From an uncultured Desulfuromonas sp. (GTDB lineage Bacteria; Desulfobacterota; Desulfuromonadia; Desulfuromonadales; Desulfuromonadaceae), in NCBI RefSeq assembly GCF_963678835.1, contig NZ_OY787470.1, positions 62,001 through 126,000 on the forward strand: a stretch of DNA of 64,000 bases. The letters are read 5' to 3'. Numbering within the stretch: the stretch's first letter is position 1; the number at the start of each line of letters is the position of its first letter. Below, piece by piece: positions 27,850 through 36,868 of this stretch. The position numbers were made by a program, and so were the translations under genes. Below the pieces are notes generated by a model. That model did not search any database and was not told the DNA's origin. It saw nothing but the letters and a program-made list of their open reading frames with translations.

Positions 27850-29505
27850 ATGACGGATAATGCACAGGCGAACCTGAAAAACCTCTACCGGATCTTTACG
27901 ATACCGGAAGCACCTGAGTCGACGCTCGGTAGCATCGACCAGGCCATTACCGACAATCTTGCCGGTTTCCTGCAGGAGCACATCGTTGCTCTGGAACGTG
28001 ATCTCGAAGAGATAGAGCGAGACTTCACCGACACCGCGATACCTGAACAGCCCACCTTTGTTTCCGATTATACCGAGTTTGTCAAAAAAAAGCTGGTTGC
28101 CCAATCGGTGCACACCGCGTCTCCGGGATTTGTCGGCCACATGACCTCGGCTATGCCCTACTTCATGTTGCCGCTGTCGCGAATCATGATTGCTCTGAAC
28201 CAGAATTTGGTCAAAGTTGAAACCTCCAAAGTGTTCACGCCGCTGGAGAGACAGGTTCTGGCCATGCTCAACCGGTTGGTTTACAACTATGATGACACGT
28301 TTTATCAACGCTGGATTCACGACAGTCAGAGTGCCCTCGGCGCTTTTTGCTCGGGGGGCACCATCGCCAATATCACCGCATTGTGGACGGCGCGTAATCA
28401 ACTGTGTGGTCCGGATGGCGATTTTCAGGGGATTGCCCAAGAGGGACTGTTCGCAGCGCTCAAGCATCTCAACTGTGAAGGATTGGTGGTTCTCGCCTCG
28501 CGACGTGCCCACTATTCGTTGGGTAAAGCTGTCGACTTACTCGGGCTGGGCCGCAACAATCTGATCGCCGTTGATACCGACGACAACAGTCGCGTTGATA
28601 TGCGGCAGTTGCGCAATCAGTGTCATCGGGTTCAAAACGAGGGCAAACGGGTCATGGCTTTGGTGGGGATTGCCGGAACCACGGAAACCGGTAATGTTGA
28701 TCCACTTGAAGAGATGGCTGATCTTGCTGAAGAACTCGGTTGCCATTTCCATGTTGATGCGGCCTGGGGCGGTCCTACCCTGTTTTCCGAAACACACCGC
28801 TGGCGGTTACGCGGTATCGAACGTGCTGATTCTGTGACCATTGATGCCCATAAGCAACTTTATGTGCCGATGGGGGCCGGGATGGTGTTGTTCAAAGATC
28901 CGGCCGCTCTGTCCGCCATAGAGCATCATGCCGCCTATATCCTGCGTCATGGTTCCAAAGATCTCGGCAGTCACACTCTCGAAGGTTCGCGTCCCGGTAA
29001 AGCACTGCTGGTACATGCAGGTTTGTCGATCATCGGTCGGCGTGGCTACGAGCTGTTGATCGATCAAGGCATTGCCCGGGCGCAAGGTTTTGCTGACCGC
29101 ATTGTCGCCCACGCTGATTTCGAGCTGGTAACGCCGCCGGAGCTTAATATCCTCACGTACCGCTATAATCCGTCATGGTTGCAGAGTGTGATGGCTCAGG
29201 CTCCCGAAGAGACCGTCAAAGAGATTAATATCCTCCTTGATCAAATCACCCAGAGTATCCAAAAAGATCAGCGCGAGTCCGGAAAAACCTTTGTATCGCG
29301 TACCCGCCTTGAACCCACCCGCTATCATGGTGAAACCATTACCGTGTTCCGCGTTGTGCTGGCCAACCCCCTGACTACGGATGAAATTCTTGATGCCGTG
29401 CTTGAGGAGCAGTGTGAGCTGGCTTGTCAGGAATCGTTGCGTGAACGGTTTGACCAGTTACGACAACTCGCTTCCGGGTGTCGCGTCGAGCGCCTGGCAC
29501 TGTAA
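27850..29505 (+). CDS. panP: PLP-dependent aspartate 1-decarboxylase (PanP type)
   Basis: The 551-residue protein is a group II PLP decarboxylase. Its N-terminal YRIFTIPEAPESTLG, QSVHTASPGFVGHMTSAMPY and NLVKVETSKVFTPLERQVL are characteristic of the PanP family rather than glutamate decarboxylase. The PLP site is DAHKQLYVP, with the upstream HVDAAWGG Asp. PanP makes beta-alanine from aspartate, the step for pantothenate that PanD carries out in other bacteria. Start choice is uncertain: ATG 27850 lacks a strong ribosome site, while TTG 27820 would add ten residues but has no site either. The distribution I know is mostly gamma-proteobacterial, so lateral transfer is possible. Confidence 0.87.
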   Translation: MTDNAQANLKNLYRIFTIPEAPESTLGSIDQAITDNLAGFLQEHIVALERDLEEIERDFTDTAIPEQPTFVSDYTEFVKKKLVAQSVHTASPGFVGHMTSAMPYFMLPLSRIMIALNQNLVKVETSKVFTPLERQVLAMLNRLVYNYDDTFYQRWIHDSQSALGAFCSGGTIANITALWTARNQLCGPDGDFQGIAQEGLFAALKHLNCEGLVVLASRRAHYSLGKAVDLLGLGRNNLIAVDTDDNSRVDMRQLRNQCHRVQNEGKRVMALVGIAGTTETGNVDPLEEMADLAEELGCHFHVDAAWGGPTLFSETHRWRLRGIERADSVTIDAHKQLYVPMGAGMVLFKDPAALSAIEHHAAYILRHGSKDLGSHTLEGSRPGKALLVHAGLSIIGRRGYELLIDQGIARAQGFADRIVAHADFELVTPPELNILTYRYNPSWLQSVMAQAPEETVKEINILLDQITQSIQKDQRESGKTFVSRTRLEPTRYHGETITVFRVVLANPLTTDEILDAVLEEQCELACQESLRERFDQLRQLASGCRVERLAL

Positions 29506-29874
29506 TTTTTTAACTCTGTGCGCGCCAGTGCATAAGTTAGAATGTCCCCTTCCTTCTGTTTTATCTGGCGTTCTCAGCGCCAAAAACATCACGGATGCAA
29601 AAAAACGATTAGAACACGTTATACGCTGACCGACAGGGCTTCCCGAATGGCGCCAGTTTAAGCACTTCCGCAGCAAACTCGGGACTGTCCCAAGCGCTAT
29701 CTGGGGCTGTCGTTTTTGCAGTTTTTTCCCTTTAAACTAGCGCCATTTCAGGGCTTCACTGATTCTTCACAAGGTTGATCCTTCAACAAAAAACAGATTT
29801 TTCTATAGTTAGTAGCCAATTTTCCAATTGTCAGCTAATATTCCTAAATACGTGAATTTCCATGAGGTACTGCC
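29506..29874. other. 369-bp intergenic region without recognised gene
   Basis: I see no credible ORF. There is a short hairpin near 29563-29580 (TGGCG, then CGCCA) without a convincing T-tract, and the palindrome GGGACTGTCCC near 29680. The last 100 bases are AT-rich and probably hold the promoter of the GGDEF-EAL gene. I looked for a cyclic-di-GMP riboswitch before this GGDEF-EAL gene and did not find the conserved GEMM core. Confidence 0.5.
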
Positions 29875-32169
29875 GTGCAACGTTTTCGTTCAACGAAGAC
29901 TTTGGAAAAGCTGTCGCTGAAACCGGTGCGCTATTTTTTAGCGTTCTTTGTGATGCTTGCCCTGTTGGCTGCCATTGTCTTTCTTGTCAACAGTTATCAG
30001 ACCACGCTGACTGAACATCGCCAGCGCCTTGCCTATCTCAATCACCTCGAAGTTCAAGATACTCTGTTGACCTTGCAACAATATGAATCTCTGTTGCGCA
30101 TTGCCGGCAACCGGTTGGTTGAAGCCGGCGTGGATAGGAATCCGGAAAACGGCCGTAATTCCATTGAGGCGATGAAATCCATCAACAAAGGGTTAGGTGG
30201 ATTCGGCATTGCCCGTCCTGACGGTCAATTGTTGCTTGTTTCAACGATTCCTCCCGGCATGCCACTGCCCAACCTGCTGGCAAAGGAGGAGAGCCGTGCC
30301 GGTTATCAAGAGGCTTTGGCAAGGGATTACCTTGTTTTGGGGCGGACCTATTTTATGCCCGAACTCGGCCGTTGGGTTTTGCCGATGCGCGTTGCCCTGC
30401 GGGATCCGAAAACCCATAAAGTTCATCATGTCATGATTGCCGGGCTGGCTTTAGCCAACCACACAACACTGTGGCACCATGGCGCTCTCGATAAAGGGTT
30501 GGTGACTCAGGTGATCCGGGAAAACGATGGCTACATCGTTGCCCGCAATCCGCTGGACATCGATCCTAATCGTGTGTTTTTGCAGCCGCTGGGCGATGAA
30601 ACCCTTGAGGCGTTGCGCCGCTATCGATTGCAGCCGGATCAGTTGGTTGAACTCAATAAAGGGCACCATTGCCTGGTGTCCTATGTTGAAAAATATGGTC
30701 TGTACATTGTTACCGAGGAACCTCTGGATCTGCTGTATCGAGCCTGGTTGCAGAATTCATTGCCGGTGTTGGGTGCGTTATTAGCCGTCAACCTGTTATG
30801 TTTTGTCGTCTTTCGCTATATCTCCAATCTTTATCGACGTACCCAGGCGCAGATTCTCTTTCAGGCGACGCATGATGCATTGACCGGTTTGCCCAACCGA
30901 CGCATGGTCTATGAAGAGATCTCCCGAACCATTGCAGACTGTGAGATGACATGTCTCCGCTTTGCCGTGCTGTTTCTTGATCTGGACAACTTCAAACGGA
31001 TCAATGATAATTTCGGTCACGCCATCGGTGATGAAGCGCTGAAAAAAATGGCCCAGCAGCTCAGCGAGAATTCCCAATGTCATCTGGTTGGTCGCCAGGG
31101 CGGCGATGAATTCATTGTCATAACGCCGCAGATTGCTGATCATCGAGGGATTCAGAAGATTGTGCGAAACGTTTTACAGTCGGCGCAAAAGACCCTGACC
31201 ATTGACTATTACGAAATCAACCTCGGTACCAGCATCGGTGTTGGCGTGTATCCCGATGATGGCGATAATGCGGAAGCCCTGTTGCGCTGTGCCGACCTGG
31301 CCCTGTATAAATCCAAAACAGTCAAACGCGGTGAGTTTTTGTTCTACAGCACTGAGATGAACGAACAGGCCCAGCGGCGCTTGTTGGTGGAGAACCAACT
31401 GAGCAAGAGTTTGGAACGCGAAGAACTGACGGTTTATTATCAGCCGCAGTATCAGCCACAAGCCGATCAGGTGACCTGTTGTGAAGCCCTGTTACGTTGG
31501 AACAGCCCGGAACTCGGCCAGGTGCGTCCCGATGAATTTATCGAAGTGGCTGAAGAGAGTGGCCAGATTGAGGCGCTGGGCCAGTTTGTCCTCAATCAGG
31601 CGTTAAAGGATATCCGCCAATTGAACCTTCAGCGCCATCTCCCGATGCAGGTCGCCGTCAATATCAGTGCCAAGCAACTGCTGTACAGTCCGATTGTTGA
31701 ACAGCTTCAGCAGGCATTGTCGCACCAGTCGCTGGATGCGTCCCTGCTGAAAATCGAGATCACCGAATCGGTGCTGATTGCTGATTTTGAAACCGCCGTT
31801 ACGGTGTTGCGCCAGATTCGCCAACTGGGCGTGCAGGTGGCTCTCGACGATTTTGGGACCGGTTACAGTTCGCTGGCGTATTTGTCGCGGCTGCCTTGTG
31901 AAGAGATCAAGATCGACAAAGAGTTTGTCCAGAATATGCTTATTCATCGCGATGACGAAAATCTGGTCCAGTCCATTATCGCCATGGCCAAAGCGCTCAA
32001 CCGCAGAGTTGTCGCCGAAGGTGTCGAGACTCTGGAACACCTGGAAAAACTGACCCTGTTCGGTTGTGACTACATCCAGGGCTATTACATCAGTCCTCCG
32101 GTTCCCCTCGATGCGTTTTCCCGCTTCCTTGACGATATGGCCTCTGCACGCAACGATGAAGATTTATAA
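29875..32169 (+). CDS. membrane sensor with GGDEF and EAL domains
   Basis: The 764-residue protein has two membrane segments (about 20-42 and 298-318) enclosing a roughly 250-residue periplasmic Cache-like sensor. A GGDEF domain with RQGGDEF follows; the I-site position reads SQCH, so feedback inhibition is probably lost. The C-terminal EAL domain keeps EALLRW, NISAKQL, EITES, DDFGTGYSSL, KIDKEF, EGVET and YIQGYY, all the metal and catalytic motifs of an active phosphodiesterase. The protein could make or degrade cyclic-di-GMP; the intact EAL set favours degradation or dual activity. The start is GTG 29875 after GAGGT. It converges with batD with only 18 bp between stops. Confidence 0.9.
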   Translation: MQRFRSTKTLEKLSLKPVRYFLAFFVMLALLAAIVFLVNSYQTTLTEHRQRLAYLNHLEVQDTLLTLQQYESLLRIAGNRLVEAGVDRNPENGRNSIEAMKSINKGLGGFGIARPDGQLLLVSTIPPGMPLPNLLAKEESRAGYQEALARDYLVLGRTYFMPELGRWVLPMRVALRDPKTHKVHHVMIAGLALANHTTLWHHGALDKGLVTQVIRENDGYIVARNPLDIDPNRVFLQPLGDETLEALRRYRLQPDQLVELNKGHHCLVSYVEKYGLYIVTEEPLDLLYRAWLQNSLPVLGALLAVNLLCFVVFRYISNLYRRTQAQILFQATHDALTGLPNRRMVYEEISRTIADCEMTCLRFAVLFLDLDNFKRINDNFGHAIGDEALKKMAQQLSENSQCHLVGRQGGDEFIVITPQIADHRGIQKIVRNVLQSAQKTLTIDYYEINLGTSIGVGVYPDDGDNAEALLRCADLALYKSKTVKRGEFLFYSTEMNEQAQRRLLVENQLSKSLEREELTVYYQPQYQPQADQVTCCEALLRWNSPELGQVRPDEFIEVAEESGQIEALGQFVLNQALKDIRQLNLQRHLPMQVAVNISAKQLLYSPIVEQLQQALSHQSLDASLLKIEITESVLIADFETAVTVLRQIRQLGVQVALDDFGTGYSSLAYLSRLPCEEIKIDKEFVQNMLIHRDDENLVQSIIAMAKALNRRVVAEGVETLEHLEKLTLFGCDYIQGYYISPPVPLDAFSRFLDDMASARNDEDL

Positions 32170-32187
32170 TCCTGACCACCATGTTAT

Positions 32188-33900
32188 TTAAGGTCGGTTT
32201 TGCGGATAGAAACTCGGCAATGTTGTCGCAGATTCTTCTGTGCTGGCCGGTGTCCATTGCTTCAACGCGTCAATCAGGGCACCTCCCTGCCAGCTGTCGT
32301 GATTGGCCGCGTACAGGCAGCGTTGCAGCCGGAGAACCTCCTCGGCGACCTGCGCATCACCACACTCCTGCCAGTAGTCGGCTCCTGTCACATGTCCGCT
32401 AGCCAGGTGTTGTCCCCATTGACATAACGCATCATAGGTTGCACGAGCGTCATTCGTCTGCGCCGCTTTGACAGCGGCTGCTTTGCCTCCCTGAGATGGA
32501 CTCTGCATGGTGACGCTAGGTGGTGTCGCTGCCTTGGGTTGCTTTTGACACCGTTGTCGCCACCACAGCACAGCCGTGATCAGCCATCCGACAGCACAGG
32601 CCGCAGTGACCCACTGCCATAGCCGAGGCTCGTGTCGGGCAGGTGTTTCTGGCGGTGGCGGTGTGGTTGAAGGCTGTTCCGCAACACTTTTGGTTGCGAC
32701 CGGCGACGGCGCTGGTGGCTCCTGGTCGGGAAGCACCGATGAGGCGGGCAGTGCTGTTGCCTGACGCTCGGCCGGCAGGACATCGACACTGATGGCGGGC
32801 AGGGTCTCCTCGCGCCAGCGTGATGCCGTGATATCCCACCAATAGAGGGACAGTGGCGGCAGCTCAAAACGTCCGGCATGAGTGGGCACCACGGCGACTT
32901 TTTGCACCAAAACACCACTGAGGCCGGTGGGACTGCTGACATCTTCGCGCGCGGGCTGGTCTGGATAGCTTTTAAACCCTTGTGGAACTTTCAAGGCGAA
33001 CTCAGGCAGTTGGGCTGCTGTGACTCCGGCGCCGCGGACGGTGATGGTGCGTGTCGCCGGTTCGCCGACTGTGAGCGTCGGTGGCTGCTGTTGCCAGTCA
33101 TCTTCGAGACGTAAGCCAAGAGCTGGAAGCCAAGGATGTTCGGTAGAGGCCGGTGGGATCACCTGCAAATCCAGGCTGTTGCTGCGCTGGCGGATGATGC
33201 GGCTCTGAAGATCAAACGGATTGCGCCCGTTCTGCAGCACAGCCTCAAACTCTAATGGCGGCAGGTGAAGTTTCCCCGATTGTTGGGGGAACAGTGCGTA
33301 GTGACGTTCAATGACCTGATAACGCCAACCGTTGCGGTAGGTTTCGGAGCGCTGGTCTTCACCAAGCTTTTGCACCAGAGTTTCCACGCCCTGCGGTTGC
33401 GGCGGACTGAGGCTGGCCTGGGCCACCGGCTGGCGGAGCAATAACCGTACTGTGTAAAGCACTTGCCCCTGGACAACCGTGCGCTCAGCCGGCTGACTTT
33501 TCACCTCAACTAGAACATCGGCATTGGCCACATCCTGCTCTGTTTGCGGCATGACTGTGACGCTCACGGGTTGTGAACACTCCTGTCCGGAACAGAGTGG
33601 CGGGATGGACAGGGTGCCGCTGCGACGGGGCATAAGCGATAACGACCATTTGGTGCTACGGTTCATCTCGCCGTTGATGATCTGAATCTGCGAGCTTTGT
33701 GAACGACCGCGGATCTCGAAGTCCTTTTCCAGCGGGGTCAGGTCCGGGTCACCGTCGTTGTCGCCGGACAGGACAATCTCCACCACCAGACTATCGTTGA
33801 TACTCAGCTGGTTGCGAGATGCCGAGACCGAGATTTCCGCCCAACTGCTGCCCAAGGTGCATAACAGCAGCACGAGTGTCAGTAACAACCGTCCTACCAT
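32188..33900 (-). CDS. batD: BatD-family exported protein
   Basis: The 570-residue protein has a signal peptide (ending near SSWAE), beta-sandwich repeats of the BatD/oxygen-tolerance family over residues 25-400, a Pro-rich linker, one membrane anchor near 430-450 and a cytoplasmic tail. EFALKVPQGFKSYPDQP is typical of the family. It is the last gene of the minus-strand MoxR-Bat operon, and its start overlaps batB-C by 7 bp. Bat proteins form envelope complexes with VWA proteins and are linked to stress resistance; their exact activity is unsettled. Confidence 0.87.
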   Translation of the reverse strand: MVGRLLLTLVLLLCTLGSSWAEISVSASRNQLSINDSLVVEIVLSGDNDGDPDLTPLEKDFEIRGRSQSSQIQIINGEMNRSTKWSLSLMPRRSGTLSIPPLCSGQECSQPVSVTVMPQTEQDVANADVLVEVKSQPAERTVVQGQVLYTVRLLLRQPVAQASLSPPQPQGVETLVQKLGEDQRSETYRNGWRYQVIERHYALFPQQSGKLHLPPLEFEAVLQNGRNPFDLQSRIIRQRSNSLDLQVIPPASTEHPWLPALGLRLEDDWQQQPPTLTVGEPATRTITVRGAGVTAAQLPEFALKVPQGFKSYPDQPAREDVSSPTGLSGVLVQKVAVVPTHAGRFELPPLSLYWWDITASRWREETLPAISVDVLPAERQATALPASSVLPDQEPPAPSPVATKSVAEQPSTTPPPPETPARHEPRLWQWVTAACAVGWLITAVLWWRQRCQKQPKAATPPSVTMQSPSQGGKAAAVKAAQTNDARATYDALCQWGQHLASGHVTGADYWQECGDAQVAEEVLRLQRCLYAANHDSWQGGALIDALKQWTPASTEESATTLPSFYPQNRP

Positions 33901-35882
33901 GGTTTCTCTCCCGAAGTGTGCTGATCGCGCTGGTTGTATTGGTATAAAAATTTACGTCGCAGCAGACCGCCTGGATCATCCGGAATGCGGCGCAGTAGCT
34001 GTTTTTGGGCCTCGGTGAAATCCTGCTGATTGTCGGATTCCGATTCCGTCGCTTGTTGCATCTGCTGATCCTGCTGATCCTGCTGATCCTGCTGATCCTG
34101 CTGATCCTGCTGATCCTGCTGATCCTGCTGATCCTGCTGATCCTGCTGATCCTGCTGATCCTGCTGATCCTGCTGATCCTGCTGATCCTGCTGATCCTGC
34201 TGATCCTGCTGATCCTGCTGATCCTGCTGATCCTGCTGATCCTGCTGATCCTGCTGATCCTGCTGATCCTGCTGATCCTGCTGATCCTGCTGATCCTGCT
34301 GATCCTGCTGATCCTGCTGATCCTGCTGATCCTGCTGATCCTGTTGATCCTGTTGATCCTGTTGATCCTGTTGATCCTGTTGATCCTGTTGATCCTGTTG
34401 ATCCTGTTGATCCTGTTGATCCTGTTGATCCTGTTGATCCTGTTGATCCTGTTGATCCTGTTGATCCTGTTGATCCTGTTGATCCTGTTGATCCTGTTGA
34501 TCCTGTTGATCCTGTTGATCTTGCTGATTCTTGAGGAACTCTTCAACCGCCTTTTTGTTGGCCAGGGCATCGTCATGGTCGCCAGCGCGCTGCAGGGCTT
34601 CTTCATAGGCGTTAATCGCCTGTTGATACTGACCCGATTTGGCCAGGGCATTGCCACGGTTGTACCAGGCATCAGCCGTATCGTTGTCCTGCCACAGTTT
34701 CTCGGCCTGCTCAAAATTCCCCTGACGATAGAGGGCCGATGCTTTCCAGGCGGGATCATCAAATTGCTCTTCGGCGGTGGCATAATCCTGTTGTTCGAAG
34801 GCCTGTTGGCCGCGTTGATTGTCGTTGCGCCATAGCTCCTGCCATTGCAGGGCGTGGGCCGGTTGCGGCAGCCACACCAGCAGGCATAGCATCAGCAGCC
34901 AGCCACGCCGAAAGCCTGCGGCCACAAGGACGGCAAGGGGCCAGAGCAGCCACGGTCCTTCATCCTGCCAACGTTTGGTGGTTGAGTGACTGGACTCCTG
35001 TTGCGGATCTTCTGTGCGGGTTCCCAGGCGGCTGAGCAGCGTATCCAAGTCGCGGTTGTCGATGGTCAGATCGTGATACAGGCCACCTCCGGCTTGCGCC
35101 AAATCCTTGAGTGCCGAACTGTTGAGACGCGGCAGCACCATCTGGCCGCTGGCATCTTTGACAAATCCTCCCTGTTTCAGGGGGATGGGTGCTCCCTCTT
35201 TGCTGCCGATACCGAGCACGGACAGAGCATAGCCCGCCTGCTGGGCGGCGTTCGCCGCCGCCGTTGCGGTTTGTGGAGTATCGTCATCCGTGACCAGCAG
35301 CAGCAAGCCCTGTTTGGCTCCCGCCTGCTGAAAAAGTTGTACCCCGAGGTTGATTGCGCGCTGGGGCTGGCTGCCTTGTGCCGGCATCAGTTCAGGTTGC
35401 AAACTGTTGAGCAGGGCGGTGATGGTGTGGGTGTCTTCAGTCAGCGGCACAACGGTGAAGGCATCGGCGGCAAAGGCGATCAGGGCGGTCTGTCCTTCGC
35501 GGCGTTCGCGCAGCAGGTCGGTGATTTTCAGCCGCGCCAGAGTCAGTCGGTTGGGTTTGAGGTCGGTGGCATTCATCGACTGGGACAAATCCAGTAAAAT
35601 AACCAGCGCGGATTGCTGGCGAAAAATCGGTTGTGGTTGCTCCTGCCAGGTTGGTCCGGCCAGGGCAATGGGCGTCAAGGTCGCGGTCAGCCACAACAGA
35701 AGGATAGGGAGGGAGCTGCGCCGGGCTGCGGTGCCGATGAGAATATGGGGCAGCAGTTCTGCGTCGCATTGTTGTTGCCAGCCGCTGCGTTGACGACGGC
35801 GCTGCAGCCACCAGCATACCCACCATAGCAGGGGTAACGCCACGAGCCAGAGCGGTCGGATGAAATGGAAGGTGTCGATCAT
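33894..35882 (-). CDS. batB: BatB/BatC VWA-TPR protein with 51-fold Asp-Gln-Gln repeat
   Basis: The 662-residue protein has two N-terminal membrane segments, a VWA domain with MIDAS motif DLSQS (Asp98, Ser100, Ser102), another membrane segment near 305-345, and TPR-like helices (about 350-440: YRQGNFEQAEKLW, AWYNRGNALAKSGQYQQAI). Fifty-one tandem DQQ triplets follow at residues 455-607, then a short acidic tail ending in GEKPW. This merges BatB and BatC of the Bacteroides-type operon. Glutamine-rich tails occur in BatC homologues, but a pure repeat of this length is exceptional. ATG 35882 overlaps batA as ATGA. The reading frame stays open throughout because the unit is 9 bp. Confidence 0.9.
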   Translation of the reverse strand: MIDTFHFIRPLWLVALPLLWWVCWWLQRRRQRSGWQQQCDAELLPHILIGTAARRSSLPILLLWLTATLTPIALAGPTWQEQPQPIFRQQSALVILLDLSQSMNATDLKPNRLTLARLKITDLLRERREGQTALIAFAADAFTVVPLTEDTHTITALLNSLQPELMPAQGSQPQRAINLGVQLFQQAGAKQGLLLLVTDDDTPQTATAAANAAQQAGYALSVLGIGSKEGAPIPLKQGGFVKDASGQMVLPRLNSSALKDLAQAGGGLYHDLTIDNRDLDTLLSRLGTRTEDPQQESSHSTTKRWQDEGPWLLWPLAVLVAAGFRRGWLLMLCLLVWLPQPAHALQWQELWRNDNQRGQQAFEQQDYATAEEQFDDPAWKASALYRQGNFEQAEKLWQDNDTADAWYNRGNALAKSGQYQQAINAYEEALQRAGDHDDALANKKAVEEFLKNQQDQQDQQDQQDQQDQQDQQDQQDQQDQQDQQDQQDQQDQQDQQDQQDQQDQQDQQDQQDQQDQQDQQDQQDQQDQQDQQDQQDQQDQQDQQDQQDQQDQQDQQDQQDQQDQQDQQDQQDQQDQQDQQDQQDQQDQQDQQDQQDQQDQQDQQDQQMQQATESESDNQQDFTEAQKQLLRRIPDDPGGLLRRKFLYQYNQRDQHTSGEKPW
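34062..34529 (-). repeat. 9-bp tandem repeat array, two homogeneous blocks
   Basis: On the plus strand, 31 exact copies of CTGCTGATC (34062-34340) are followed by 20 exact copies of CTGTTGATC (34341-34520) and a degenerate unit to 34529. On the coding strand the units are GATCAGCAG and GATCAACAG, both encoding Asp-Gln-Gln. They differ only by the synonymous CAG/CAA switch. Each unit contains a GATC site, giving 51 in 459 bp. Block purity points to recent slippage or unequal-crossover expansion from two founder units. Confidence 0.97.
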
Positions 35883-36868
35883 GCTCTTTCCTCCCGGCTA
35901 TGTGCCGCGCCAATCAGCAACGCGGTTATCAGTGCTGCTGCCAGCGGGTAGAGATACAGCTCCGTGTAGGGCCGATAAACTTGTTTGTCTTTCTCCACCG
36001 GTTCCAGTTGGTCGAGCTGTTGATAGATTTGCGCCAGTTCTTCGGTGTCGCGAGCGCGGAAGTAGCGGCCGCCGGTGGTCTCGGCAATGGCTTTGAGGGT
36101 TTTTTCGTCCAGATCAAGAGACGGGTTGACCGTGCGTTTGAAGAAGAACGACCCTACCTCGACGGCTTCGGCACCGATACCGATGGTGTACACTTTTAAC
36201 CCGCGTTGCGCGGCCAGTTTCGCTGCTTTGAGCGGGTCAAGGCTGCCCGAGTTGCTGGCGCCGTCGGTGAGCAGGATCAGCACGTTTTTTGCCTGGGGGT
36301 CCTTGCGTAGTCGCTTCACGGCCAGGCCGATGGCATCGCCGATGGCGGTCTTGTTGCCGGCCAGGCCGACGACGGCTTCATGAAGCAGTCGGGTCACGGT
36401 GTTGTGGTCAAACGTCAGTGGTGCCTGAATGTAGGGCTGCTCTCCAAACAGAATCAGGCCGATACGATCACCCTGGCGCTGGTCAATAAAGTCTCCGGCC
36501 ACGGCTTTGAGCGCGGTCAGGCGATCAACGGAACGCCCGGACAGCTGGAAATCATCGGTACGCATACTGCCCGACAGATCCACTGCCAACATCAGGTCGC
36601 GACCACTGACCGGCAGTTCAATGGGTTCTCCGAGCCATTGCGGGCGTGTGCAGGAGAGCACCAGCAGCACCCAGACGAGGATGGTGAGCCACTTAAGCCA
36701 GCGCCGTTGCGGTTTGACGCCGCTGTGCTGTGATGCGCCCTGATAGGGCGACAGCGTTGGCACCCATAACGCGGCGTCATTGTTTTGCCGGGCGCGTGGA
36801 ACCAGGCGATAAACCAGATAAGGCAGTGGCAGCAGGGCCAGCGCCCATGGCCAGGCAAAGGCAATCAT
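35879..36868 (-). CDS. batA: BatA-type VWA membrane protein
   Basis: The 329-residue protein has membrane segments near 5-22, 58-74 and at the C-terminus (about 303-322), with a VWA domain between them. Its MIDAS is DLSGS (Asp97, Ser99, Ser101), with TDGASNSG as the later metal motif. Family members act in the inner membrane with MoxR ATPases. ATG 36868 is preferred over 36919 because GGAGG precedes it, and it overlaps the DUF4381 stop as ATGA. It is coupled to batB-C by another ATGA overlap. Length is normal. Confidence 0.92.
   Translation of the reverse strand: MIAFAWPWALALLPLPYLVYRLVPRARQNNDAALWVPTLSPYQGASQHSGVKPQRRWLKWLTILVWVLLVLSCTRPQWLGEPIELPVSGRDLMLAVDLSGSMRTDDFQLSGRSVDRLTALKAVAGDFIDQRQGDRIGLILFGEQPYIQAPLTFDHNTVTRLLHEAVVGLAGNKTAIGDAIGLAVKRLRKDPQAKNVLILLTDGASNSGSLDPLKAAKLAAQRGLKVYTIGIGAEAVEVGSFFFKRTVNPSLDLDEKTLKAIAETTGGRYFRARDTEELAQIYQQLDQLEPVEKDKQVYRPYTELYLYPLAAALITALLIGAAHSREERA

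Noticed and set aside
29506..29874. cyclic-di-GMP (GEMM) riboswitch before the GGDEF-EAL gene
   Set aside because: The conserved core and tetraloop-receptor elements are absent.
34062..34520. CRISPR-like regular array
   Set aside because: Units are 9 bp with no spacers and lie in a coding frame; this is a codon-repeat array.
34005..34835. 276-residue plus-strand ORF rich in Leu-Leu-Ile
   Set aside because: It is the antisense of the BatB-C repeat, with no ribosome site or family motif outside the repeat.
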